DNA from: Candidatus Sordicultor fermentans
GTDB taxonomy: Bacteria; Atribacterota; Atribacteria; Atribacterales; Caldatribacteriaceae
Assembly: GCA_002385475.1 (NCBI GenBank)
Contig: DGDO01000030.1
Span: 1 to 25,022 of the forward strand
Direction: 5' to 3'
DNA length: 25,022 bases
The translations under genes were made by a program, and so were the position numbers. How positions within the stretch are numbered: the stretch's first letter is position 1; the number at the start of each line of letters is the position of its first letter. The notes under the pieces are model-generated. The model had not been told where the DNA came from. It made no database searches and was given only the letters and a program-made list of their open reading frames with translations. Below are positions 14,927-22,385 of this stretch, one piece after another.

Positions 14927-15354
14927 GATTCTTCCCTGTACCACGCTTCTTCTACTACTTCCCAGGAAAAACCCCGACGAAGAAGACGATTATTAATGTC
15001 TTCTTTCTCCTTTCCCTCTCCTGACCATTCTCTGATTAGCCCTCGAGCGTCTTTTACTTCCTCTTCCCGGGGGAAAAATTCCCGCAGAGAATCGAGTAGC
15101 TCGTGAGAAACGCCCTTCCTACGCAACTCGTCCTTTATAGCTTGTAAACCCCGAGGGTTCAGTCTTCTTCTTGTCTCTACATAAATCTTTACAAATTCCT
15201 CATCATTTAAGTAACCACGCTCTTCCAAAAACTGAAGCGCTTCTTCTATCTCTTCACGAGAAAAGCCATCTCGAGCTAATTTCTGGAAAAGCTCGCCTCG
15301 AGTATACATCTTCCGGTTGAGATAGCGAAAACCCTGTCGAATGATATCTTTCAC
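14923..15354 (-). CDS. recX: Regulatory protein RecX
   Basis: RecX binds the groove of RecA filaments and limits their growth and activity. The 143-residue protein consists of the typical three-helix repeats: YTRGELFQKLARDGFSREEIEEALQFLEERGYLNDEEFVKIYVE (residues 17-60), a middle repeat with LNPRGLQAIKDELRRKG (65-81) and a third with NNRLLRRGFSW (120-130). The start is a GTG overlapping the recA stop as GTGA, with only a weak ribosome site, so its synthesis is probably coupled to the end of recA translation. That keeps RecX below RecA in amount. It is the last gene of the long rpsO-recX run. Confidence 0.93.
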   Translation of the reverse strand: MKDIIRQGFRYLNRKMYTRGELFQKLARDGFSREEIEEALQFLEERGYLNDEEFVKIYVETRRRLNPRGLQAIKDELRRKGVSHELLDSLREFFPREEEVKDARGLIREWSGEGKEKEDINNRLLRRGFSWEVVEEAWYREES

Positions 15355-16382
15355 GAATTAAAAGCAATCACCGGGTCAACTTCCATCTGAGAAAGAGCAG
15401 CAGAGAGAATTTCTTTCGCTACTTCCGGATTTTCCTTTAAGAATTGCCGGGCGTTATCTCGACCCTGGCCTAAACGATATTCTCCAAAAGAGAACCAGCT
15501 GCCCGATTTTTTAACTACTCCCGTTGTCTCTCCCAGGCTCAATATTTCTCCCTCCTGGGATATTCCCTCACCATAAATCAATTCTAACTCCGCTTCTTTA
15601 AATGGAGAGGCTACTTTGTTCTTAACCACTTTAATTCTGGTCAGGGCACCTATTATTTCATCTCCCGATCTCAGATACTCTCTTCTTCTCACATCTAACC
15701 TTACACTGGCATAAAATTTGAGAGCCCTGCCACCCGGTGTGGTCTCCGAAGGCCCATAAGCCATAGCTATTTTTTCCCGGAGCTGGTTAACGAAAATAGC
15801 CACGGTTTTAGTTTTACTGATATAGGCAGTCAATCTTCTCAAGGCTTGAGACATCAAGCGAGCCTGCAGGCCAATATAAGAATCAGACATGCCTCCTTCC
15901 AATTCCATCTGAGGAACTAAAGCAGCTACCGAATCGAGCACCACTATATCCACTCCTCCGGTACGCACCAGGGCATCTACTATATCTAAAGCCTCTTCTG
16001 CGCTTCCAGGTTGAGAAATAAGTAATCTGTCAATCTGGACCCCAATTTTGCTTGCATAGCTGGGGTCTAAAGCATGTTCTGTATCCACAAAGGCAGCAAT
16101 ACCACCTTGCTTCTGGGCTTCAGCAATGGCATGCAAAGCAATGGTGGTTTTACCCGAAGCTTCAGGGCCAAAAATCTCTACCACTCTCCCTCGAGGAAAT
16201 CCTCCTACTCCCAGAGCAATATTGAGAAGAACCGACCCAGTTTTTATCACTTCTATATCAGCAGTTAAAACATCTTGAGATAAGTACATAATAGCGCCTT
16301 TGCCATATTTTTTTTCTATAGAGCTTATAGCCTGGTTAATTACATCTTCTCTCAAATCTTTAGAGCTTTTTTCCTCACTCAT
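15351..16382 (-). CDS. recA: RecA recombinase
   Basis: RecA coats single-stranded DNA, drives strand exchange and in many species triggers LexA cleavage. The 343-residue protein has the P-loop GPEASGKT (72-79), catalytic Glu102 (DTEHALDP), Walker B VDIVVLDSVAAL (144-155) and the MAW-like GRALKFYASVRL. Loop L2 (199-217) reads NQLREKIAMAYGPSETTPGG, where most RecA proteins have xKxGVMFGNPETTxGG. The key aromatic (Phe203 of E. coli) is Tyr209 here, and Gly-Val-Met and Asn-Pro are replaced by Ala-Met-Ala and Pro-Ser. GGGGTGA lies seven bases before the ATG. The gene overlaps thpR by 8 bases and has no promoter or LexA box of its own that I can see. Confidence 0.98.
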   Translation of the reverse strand: MSEEKSSKDLREDVINQAISSIEKKYGKGAIMYLSQDVLTADIEVIKTGSVLLNIALGVGGFPRGRVVEIFGPEASGKTTIALHAIAEAQKQGGIAAFVDTEHALDPSYASKIGVQIDRLLISQPGSAEEALDIVDALVRTGGVDIVVLDSVAALVPQMELEGGMSDSYIGLQARLMSQALRRLTAYISKTKTVAIFVNQLREKIAMAYGPSETTPGGRALKFYASVRLDVRRREYLRSGDEIIGALTRIKVVKNKVASPFKEAELELIYGEGISQEGEILSLGETTGVVKKSGSWFSFGEYRLGQGRDNARQFLKENPEVAKEILSAALSQMEVDPVIAFNS

Positions 16383-16950
16383 TTTTTTTCACCCCTTCTA
16401 AACTAAAAACACCTAATTGCTGGTAAACCGAACCCCGAGGGGTTAAAGTACTTTGATAAAAAACCAGTTTTTTAATTTCGGTAGAAAAGTTGATATTCTC
16501 TACCCCTAAAGAGGGAAGAGCAAAAGGAGAACGAAAGCGAGCCAGGGTAATGTGGGGAGAAAACTCTCTATCTTCTCTCTCCCATCCCTTAGCAGCTATT
16601 CCTTTTTCAACTTCCTCTCTTATACTTTTTATCTTTCCCTCTCCCTCTCTGTCCACCCCTATCCACACCACTCGAGCCCGATGAAGAGAAGGAAAAGCCC
16701 CCCATTTCTCTAAAGTTACAGGGAAAGCTGTAAATTTGTTGCTTACCTCTTCCAGTATTTTATTCATTTCCTCTACCTCACCAAGAGGAAAAGCATGAAA
16801 AAAGTGGAGCGTAAGATGGAGTTGCTCTCTTTTAACCCATTTTGCTTGAGGGTAAAGTTTTTTCTCCTCGTTAATCAACTCTTCTAAGAAGTCTTGAGCT
16901 TCAGAGGGAAGGTCTAAAGCCACAAAGCTTCTGATGGTAGTTGAACTCAT
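16375..16950 (-). CDS. thpR: RNA 2',3'-cyclic phosphodiesterase (2'-5' RNA ligase family)
   Basis: The 191-residue protein is a 2H phosphoesterase with both signature motifs: HLTL at residues 45-48 and HITL at 133-136, each placing a His-x-Thr pair in the central groove. ThpR opens 2',3'-cyclic phosphate ends of RNA to 2'-phosphates and can reversibly join 2'-5' linkages in vitro. The frame is open six bases further to a TTG at 16956. I chose the ATG at 16950 (MSSTTIRSFVALDLP), which has AAGGAG ten bases upstream. The start lies 50 bases inside cinA and the stop overlaps recA by 8 bases. The cinA-thpR-recA order is common in Bacillota-like genomes. The cell's YmdB may handle related cyclic nucleotides. 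Confidence 0.93.
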   Translation of the reverse strand: MSSTTIRSFVALDLPSEAQDFLEELINEEKKLYPQAKWVKREQLHLTLHFFHAFPLGEVEEMNKILEEVSNKFTAFPVTLEKWGAFPSLHRARVVWIGVDREGEGKIKSIREEVEKGIAAKGWEREDREFSPHITLARFRSPFALPSLGVENINFSTEIKKLVFYQSTLTPRGSVYQQLGVFSLEGVKKNE

Positions 16951-18196
16951 TACCAAATTTCTCCTTTAAATATTGAAAAATCATAACCAGAGCGGATTGA
17001 GAGGCAAATCTTTTGTTCATCAATCTATCCCCTGAAAAATGGAATTTTTGCACTCTCACGCCTTCTTCGCTCGATAGAGCAATATAAACCAGGCCTACGG
17101 GCTTTTCTTTACTTCCTCCTCCTGGCCCTGCAATACCAGTAATCCCGAGACCCAAATCTACTTTTCCCTTATGGCGCACTCCGCGAGCTAAAAATCGAGC
17201 AGTTTCTTCACTTACTGCTCCTTTTTCTTGCAAAATTTCCTCGGGAACTTTTAAATCTTCCTTTTTAGCCTCGTTACTATAGACCACGTATCCTCGCTCA
17301 AAATACTGAGAGCTACCCGCTATATCAGTTATCCGATTAGCTACCAGCCCTCCGGTGCACGACTCTGCCAGTCCCAGTTTCAAGCCTTTTTCCTTCATCA
17401 TGTTGCCCACCGCTTCTTCTAAAGTGTCACCATAGGGACTGAAGAAAAATCTATCCAGGTGGCGAGCTACCTCCTCTAAAAAAATAAGGGCAGACTCTTT
17501 TTCCTCTGGAGAAAAGCGGGAGCTGTAAACATAGAGCCACACTTCTCCATAGTTAGGAAGAAAGGCTAAATTGAAAGAAGAGGGCAGATGACGAAGAAAC
17601 GGTTCCACCTCTTTAGCCAGATTAGATTCTCCAATCCCGCAAAATTTGAAGATAGGAGAACGATAAAAATATTCCTCTTCCCGGGGAAGGTCTTTCTCTA
17701 TTAAGCTCCAGAAAAACTCCGCCTCCCGAGGGACACCGGGTATGACAAAAATACTTTTCCCGTTCACCTCTAACTTAAAACCGGGAGCAGTTCCCCGCTC
17801 ATTATAAAGTATCTCTGCTCCTTGAGGAATAAAAGCCTGCCTTCTATTATTTTCCGGAGGCTCGGTATTCCTCAGTTCCCGATAGAAAAACTGAATTCTA
17901 TCCCAGGCTTCAGGGCTAAAAATCAAACTTCTGCCAAAAGCTTGAGCCACTGCTTCCCGGGTCAGGTCATCTTCAGTAGGTCCTAACCCCCCTGATACAA
18001 TCACCAGCTTTACTTCCTCTTCCTTCATGATAAATTGTAAAGCATCTACTATCTTCTCCATCTGGTCAGGCACAAAAAGAATAAATTGAGGTAATATCCC
18101 TTTATCTACCAGTTTTTGAGCCAGAAAGTAGGCATTATAATCCCTGACTAACCCGGTCAACAGTTCTGTTCCTATACCAAGAATAGCGGCTTTCAA
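16901..18196 (-). CDS. cinA: CinA: damage/competence-inducible protein with nicotinamide-nucleotide amidase domain
   Basis: The 431-residue protein fuses two parts. Residues 1-170 form a MoCF-like domain (IGTELLTG at 8-15, VSGGLGPTEDD at 68-78), an ADP-ribose pyrophosphatase-type module in studied homologues. Residues 265-415 form a PncC amidase with GLAESCTGG (catalytic Ser279), Tyr303 and Tyr306 (GYVVYSNEAK) and GITGIAGPGGG (351-361), which deamidates nicotinamide mononucleotide to recycle NAD. The TTG start overlaps the rimO stop as TTGA and has AAGGAG eight bases upstream. CinA next to recA is a long-known arrangement linked to competence, but no competence genes are in this window, so NAD salvage is the safer role. 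Confidence 0.96.
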   Translation of the reverse strand: MKAAILGIGTELLTGLVRDYNAYFLAQKLVDKGILPQFILFVPDQMEKIVDALQFIMKEEEVKLVIVSGGLGPTEDDLTREAVAQAFGRSLIFSPEAWDRIQFFYRELRNTEPPENNRRQAFIPQGAEILYNERGTAPGFKLEVNGKSIFVIPGVPREAEFFWSLIEKDLPREEEYFYRSPIFKFCGIGESNLAKEVEPFLRHLPSSFNLAFLPNYGEVWLYVYSSRFSPEEKESALIFLEEVARHLDRFFFSPYGDTLEEAVGNMMKEKGLKLGLAESCTGGLVANRITDIAGSSQYFERGYVVYSNEAKKEDLKVPEEILQEKGAVSEETARFLARGVRHKGKVDLGLGITGIAGPGGGSKEKPVGLVYIALSSEEGVRVQKFHFSGDRLMNKRFASQSALVMIFQYLKEKFGNEFNYHQKLCGFRPSL

Positions 18197-19524
18197 ATTT
18201 TTTCTCCTTTTAATTCATAGCTACTGCTTTCAGTAACCTTAACTTTTACTATCTCCCCTCTTTTTAATTTATTCCTCCGGGAGCTAAAGCTTATATTCCC
18301 ATCTACTTCCGGAGCGTCTCCGTATGTCCTTCCCCAAAAATTAGTAACTCCATTACCTCTTTGAGCTTCGTCTACTATTACTTCCAATTCCCGACCCACT
18401 AAAGAACTATGAAACTTTCCCATCACTTTTTCCTGCACTTCCATAAGTGCTTTGTAGCGCTCCTGTTTCACTTTCTCCTCCACTTTAGGATAAAGGAAAG
18501 CTGAAGGTGTATCAGGTGGTTCAGAATAGACAAAAGCTCCCATTCGCTCAAAACGAAAATCTTCCACAAAATCAACCAAGCGCTGAAAAGCTTCCTCGTC
18601 TTCTCCTGGAAAACCCACTAAAAAAGTGGTCCGCAAAAATATGCCGGGAACACACTCTCTCAGTTTTTCTAACTTTTCTCTTATTTTTTCTATCGATGAA
18701 GGGCGTCTCATCTTCTGGAGTATAGTAGAATCCACATGCTGAAGAGGTATATCCAGATATTTTACAAGATGAGAAGAATCTCTCATCGTTTTTATAAATT
18801 CATCATCCAGCCCTTCGGGAGAAAAATACAACAACCTTAACCATACTCCAGAGGGCAAAATTTCGTCCAACCGGCGAAGAAGGGGCGATAACATCCTCTG
18901 ATGATAGAGGTCTAAGCCATAAGAAGATAGGTCTTGAGCCACCAGGATTATTTCTTTCACTCCTTGAGATACCAGATTAAGAGCTTCTTTTTCTATCGAC
19001 TCCATAGTTCTACTGCGCAAAGAACCCCGGATAGAAGGTATTAAGCAGAAACTGCAGTGATGATTGCAGCCTTCGGCTATTTTGAGATAAGCATAATGAG
19101 AAGGAGTAGAAAGAATTCTCTCTGTTTCGTGGTGGTAAAGAAAAGGAGGGGAATCTAAAAAGTACTTTCCGGGGAACTTGTCTTCCAGAATATCAACGAG
19201 GGAAGGAAAATCATTCACTCCCACCCAGTAGTCTACAGCAGGATATACAAAACCTTTTTCTCTCTCCCAGCGCTGGGCATAGCAACCCATAACCAGTAAC
19301 TTTTTGGGAGGATGAGCTTCTTTGAGAAAAGACAATTTCTCAATCCATGCCTCAGTTTCCCGACAGGCTTCCTCAATAAAAGCACAGGTATTGAGTATCA
19401 ATATTTCTGCTTCTTCCGGAGAAGAAAAAAAATTATATCCTCGAGAAAGCAATTTACCCAGGGCTACTTCGGTATCAACTAAATTTTTATCACAACCCAA
19501 ACTGATAAAGGCAATTTTTCTCAC
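18193..19524 (-). CDS. rimO: Ribosomal protein S12 methylthiotransferase
   Basis: RimO adds a methylthio group to the conserved Asp of ribosomal protein S12. The 443-residue protein shows auxiliary-cluster Cys11 (SLGCDKNLVDTE, the RimO-type signature), Cys47 (NTCAF) and Cys81 (MGCYAQ). The radical SAM motif is Cys153, Cys157 and Cys160 (EGCNHHCSFC), followed by IPSIRG, and a TRAM domain starts from about 375. The GTG start overlaps the preceding gene as GTGA. In many Bacillota rimO is followed by pgsA and then cinA. Here cinA follows directly. Together with miaB in the next operon this gives two methylthiotransferases of the same superfamily. Confidence 0.96.
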   Translation of the reverse strand: MRKIAFISLGCDKNLVDTEVALGKLLSRGYNFFSSPEEAEILILNTCAFIEEACRETEAWIEKLSFLKEAHPPKKLLVMGCYAQRWEREKGFVYPAVDYWVGVNDFPSLVDILEDKFPGKYFLDSPPFLYHHETERILSTPSHYAYLKIAEGCNHHCSFCLIPSIRGSLRSRTMESIEKEALNLVSQGVKEIILVAQDLSSYGLDLYHQRMLSPLLRRLDEILPSGVWLRLLYFSPEGLDDEFIKTMRDSSHLVKYLDIPLQHVDSTILQKMRRPSSIEKIREKLEKLRECVPGIFLRTTFLVGFPGEDEEAFQRLVDFVEDFRFERMGAFVYSEPPDTPSAFLYPKVEEKVKQERYKALMEVQEKVMGKFHSSLVGRELEVIVDEAQRGNGVTNFWGRTYGDAPEVDGNISFSSRRNKLKRGEIVKVKVTESSSYELKGEKI

Positions 19525-20270
19525 GGCTCAAATACTTGGCGTGATGCTTCCTCTTTCTCGCTGAGATAACCCCAATCTTTTCCATTTACTACCGCTTTAA
19601 CCTCATTCCCTCCTTTTATTTCTACTTCTATGGGATAATTGCTTTTTACAACATATTCCTTGTTGGGAACTAATATTCCAGAAAAAACCTCATTCCCTCC
19701 CGACCAGATTTCTGCCCAGGCTGCTTTTTCAGGAAAAAGGGTAACGGTGAGAGAAAATTGAGGTCCAACTTCTGCAGAAGGAGAAGGAAGAATCTCTTCT
19801 GGCTCAATCGCCGAAACCGGGGGATTAACCACTACTTCTTCTCCTTCGGGTAAAGAATGAAAACTAAAAAAGATGAAAAGGAAAGTAAAAAACACTGCCA
19901 GAGAAACTAAAAGAACCAGAAGCCTTTTAAACAGGGTAGATCTATCGCTCTTTCTATCTCTGGCGCTTCTAAGCTCCGGTTCCTCGGTTTTTTTCCAATC
20001 CAGACTTTTCCAATCCACAGGCTTTACCGAATAAACCTGATTGAAGAGAGAAACCATCTCTTCCTCATTTAATCCCAGAAAACGACTGTAAATCTTCAAA
20101 TATCCTAAAGCATAAGCCCTTCCTGGCAATTTATCCCAATCTTCTTCTTCTAAAGCGGCAATGTATCGAGAGGAAACATGTGTAACTCCGCTTACCTCAT
20201 CACGGGTAAGCTCTCTTTCTTCTCTTTTTTCCCGCAAAATTTCTCCTAATTTAAGTTGTCCTTCTGCCAT
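19521..20270 (-). CDS. RodZ-like helix-turn-helix membrane protein (HTH_25/DUF4115)
   Basis: The 249-residue protein has an N-terminal HTH_25 domain (residues 6-75: LGEILREKREERELTRDEVS, YIAALEEEDWDKLPGRAYALGYLKIYSRFLGL), a basic juxtamembrane stretch, one transmembrane helix (114-137), a Pro/Glu-rich linker and an extracellular DUF4115 beta domain (172-249). This is the RodZ architecture. In rods the HTH part binds MreB and the protein guides lateral wall growth; no mreB is in the window. AGGAGAGGGA precedes the ATG. The ftsK-like gene ends 1 base before it and rimO overlaps its end by 4 bases. Bacillota keep the same neighbourhood (ymfM before pgsA-cinA-recA). Confidence 0.9.
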   Translation of the reverse strand: MAEGQLKLGEILREKREERELTRDEVSGVTHVSSRYIAALEEEDWDKLPGRAYALGYLKIYSRFLGLNEEEMVSLFNQVYSVKPVDWKSLDWKKTEEPELRSARDRKSDRSTLFKRLLVLLVSLAVFFTFLFIFFSFHSLPEGEEVVVNPPVSAIEPEEILPSPSAEVGPQFSLTVTLFPEKAAWAEIWSGGNEVFSGILVPNKEYVVKSNYPIEVEIKGGNEVKAVVNGKDWGYLSEKEEASRQVFEP

Positions 20271-20271
20271 T

Positions 20272-22362
20272 TTATCCCTCTCCTTTGGGAGTAATTACTT
20301 TTCGAGGTTTACTTCCTTCATAAGGACCAACAATGCCCTCCCGTTCCATCTGCTCAATCAGACGAGCTGCCCGATTAAAGCCTACTCTCAGTCTTCTCTG
20401 CAAAAGGGAAGTGGAAGCTTTGCCGCTTTCTATTACCACTCTAACCGCTTCCTGGTAAAGTTCATCCTCTTCTTCCTCTCCCACTCCTCTTTCTTCTCGA
20501 GGAACATATTCCAGAGGATAGTAAATGTCTCCAGACTGATTCAACCAGCATTCTACCAGCTTTTTAGTTTCTGAAGTACTGACAAAAGCTCCTTGCCCCC
20601 GGATGGGTTTACTCGCTCCCAGAGGAGCAAAAAGTAAATCTCCATTGCCTAAAAGTTTCTCCGCCCCCGGGCTATCCAGGATAGTTCGGGAATCCACCTG
20701 AGAAGAAACGGCAAAAGCCAGACGAGAGGGAAAATTGGCTTTAATTAAGCCGGTAATAACGTCCACCGAGGGTCTTTGAGTGGCCACAACAAGATGCATT
20801 CCCACCGCCCGGGCTATTTGTGCTATCCGGCACAGAGAACTTTCCACCTCCGTAGGAGCAGTCATCATCAAATCAGCCAGCTCATCTATAACTATCACCA
20901 CATAGGGGAGCTTTTCCCCTTCTTCTACCATCTGGTTATATTCCTCTATATTTCGGGCAGAAACTTCAGAAAGGAGCTCATAACGGTTATCCATCTCCCG
21001 ACATAGCCATTTAAGAAATCTCACCACCCACCGAGCCTCAGAAATAACCGGGGCACACAGGTGAGGAAGCCCGGAATAAAGAGAAAGCTCCACTCTTTTG
21101 GGATCTACAAGGCCGATTCTCAAATCGTTAGGAGTAGCTCGATAGAGAAGGCTGGTCAAAATGGAATTGATGCACACACTTTTACCTGAACCAGTAGCTC
21201 CGGCGATGAGAAGATGGGGTGCCTCTCGTAAATCCCAGACCAGAGGCCTACCGCTCACATCTCTACCTAAAGCAACGGTAAGAGGAGATTCACTTTTTTT
21301 AAACTCTTCACTTTCAATCAAATCTCGCAAAGAAACAAGCTCTTTATGGCGGTTAGGAACTTCAATCCCCACTGCTGACCTTCCAGGAATGGGCGCCTCA
21401 ATTCTCACCGCAGCAACGGCAAAAGCCAGAGCTAAATCATTAGAAAGACTGGTAATTTTTTGCACTTTAATTCCTGGAGCAGGCTGAAAATCAAAACGAG
21501 TTATAGTGGGACCTACCTGCACATTTACCACTTTCCCCAGCACGTTAAACTCGGCTAAAGTTTGTTCTAATTTATCTATCTCCTCCATTACCTCTTTTTT
21601 AGTTTTCTCTCCCCCCCGAGAAGGATAGACCCTTAAAATCTGGGGGGAAGGAAGAGTCCAGGTGGTACTTTTTTTCTTTCTGGAGGAAGAAGTGAGTTTC
21701 TTTTTAGCTTGAGCTTCTTCTTTAGCCTTCAATTCCGGCGGAGCAAAAACCTCATCTAATGCTTCCCCTTCCCAGGAAGAAGAGGTGATTTCTTTCTCCT
21801 TTACCTTTATTGGCCGAGAAACTCCAGACGAAGCAATTTCTCTTTGGGGAATTTCTCTCCTGCGAGAAAAGAGCTCTCCCCCTTTCCTCTTCAAGAAACG
21901 CCAGCCCTGTGAAAGCTGACGGAGTAGCTTTCCCTCTCCTCCCAGATAAACGGCTAAAAAAGCTGTAAAAAAGAGTGCAAGAATAGTGCCGGTGTCCCCG
22001 AGATAATACACCAGATGACGATAGAGAAACGCTCCGACTATTCCGGCAAAATCCCCATCAGAAAAGGAAAAGCCTGCCCTTTCTGCGGCTCGCTGGCTCA
22101 AGGTGAGAAAAATTACTATCCACAGAGAGAAGCTAATTATCCGGCTCGTAACTCTAAACTTACGAGCGGGCTGAAAATGGTAAACCTCATAAGCCAGATA
22201 GCCCAGAAAAAAGGGAAGAAGGTAAGCACCTACTCCTAAAAAGCGAAAAAGGTAAAACCCGATTAATTCCCCTAACTCTCCCACATCAAAAGAGAAAACG
22301 ATGAGCAGGCTATATATGGCAAAAAAACTCAGGAAACAAACAACTAAAAGTTTTTTATTCAC
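20272..22362 (-). CDS. ftsK: FtsK/SpoIIIE-family DNA translocase
   Basis: The protein pumps chromosomal DNA through the closing septum. The N-terminal quarter has four membrane helices (about residues 4-25, 36-60, 74-92 and 124-142), followed by a charged linker to about 240. The alpha/beta motor has Walker A GATGSGKS (388-395 from this start), Walker B VIVIDELADLMM and an AQIARAVGMHLVVATQRPSVDVITGLIKANFPSR segment. A gamma winged-helix domain closes the protein (TSLLQRRLRVGFNRAARLIEQME), the part that reads KOPS-like polarity sites. I prefer the GTG at 22362, with GGAG nine bases upstream. A TTG at 22377 adding five residues is possible. At about 696 residues it is shorter than E. coli FtsK and similar to SpoIIIE/SftA-type proteins. 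Confidence 0.96.
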   Translation of the reverse strand: MNKKLLVVCFLSFFAIYSLLIVFSFDVGELGELIGFYLFRFLGVGAYLLPFFLGYLAYEVYHFQPARKFRVTSRIISFSLWIVIFLTLSQRAAERAGFSFSDGDFAGIVGAFLYRHLVYYLGDTGTILALFFTAFLAVYLGGEGKLLRQLSQGWRFLKRKGGELFSRRREIPQREIASSGVSRPIKVKEKEITSSSWEGEALDEVFAPPELKAKEEAQAKKKLTSSSRKKKSTTWTLPSPQILRVYPSRGGEKTKKEVMEEIDKLEQTLAEFNVLGKVVNVQVGPTITRFDFQPAPGIKVQKITSLSNDLALAFAVAAVRIEAPIPGRSAVGIEVPNRHKELVSLRDLIESEEFKKSESPLTVALGRDVSGRPLVWDLREAPHLLIAGATGSGKSVCINSILTSLLYRATPNDLRIGLVDPKRVELSLYSGLPHLCAPVISEARWVVRFLKWLCREMDNRYELLSEVSARNIEEYNQMVEEGEKLPYVVIVIDELADLMMTAPTEVESSLCRIAQIARAVGMHLVVATQRPSVDVITGLIKANFPSRLAFAVSSQVDSRTILDSPGAEKLLGNGDLLFAPLGASKPIRGQGAFVSTSETKKLVECWLNQSGDIYYPLEYVPREERGVGEEEEDELYQEAVRVVIESGKASTSLLQRRLRVGFNRAARLIEQMEREGIVGPYEGSKPRKVITPKGEG

Positions 22363-22385
22363 TTCGCCTAACTCCAAAGATGTAT

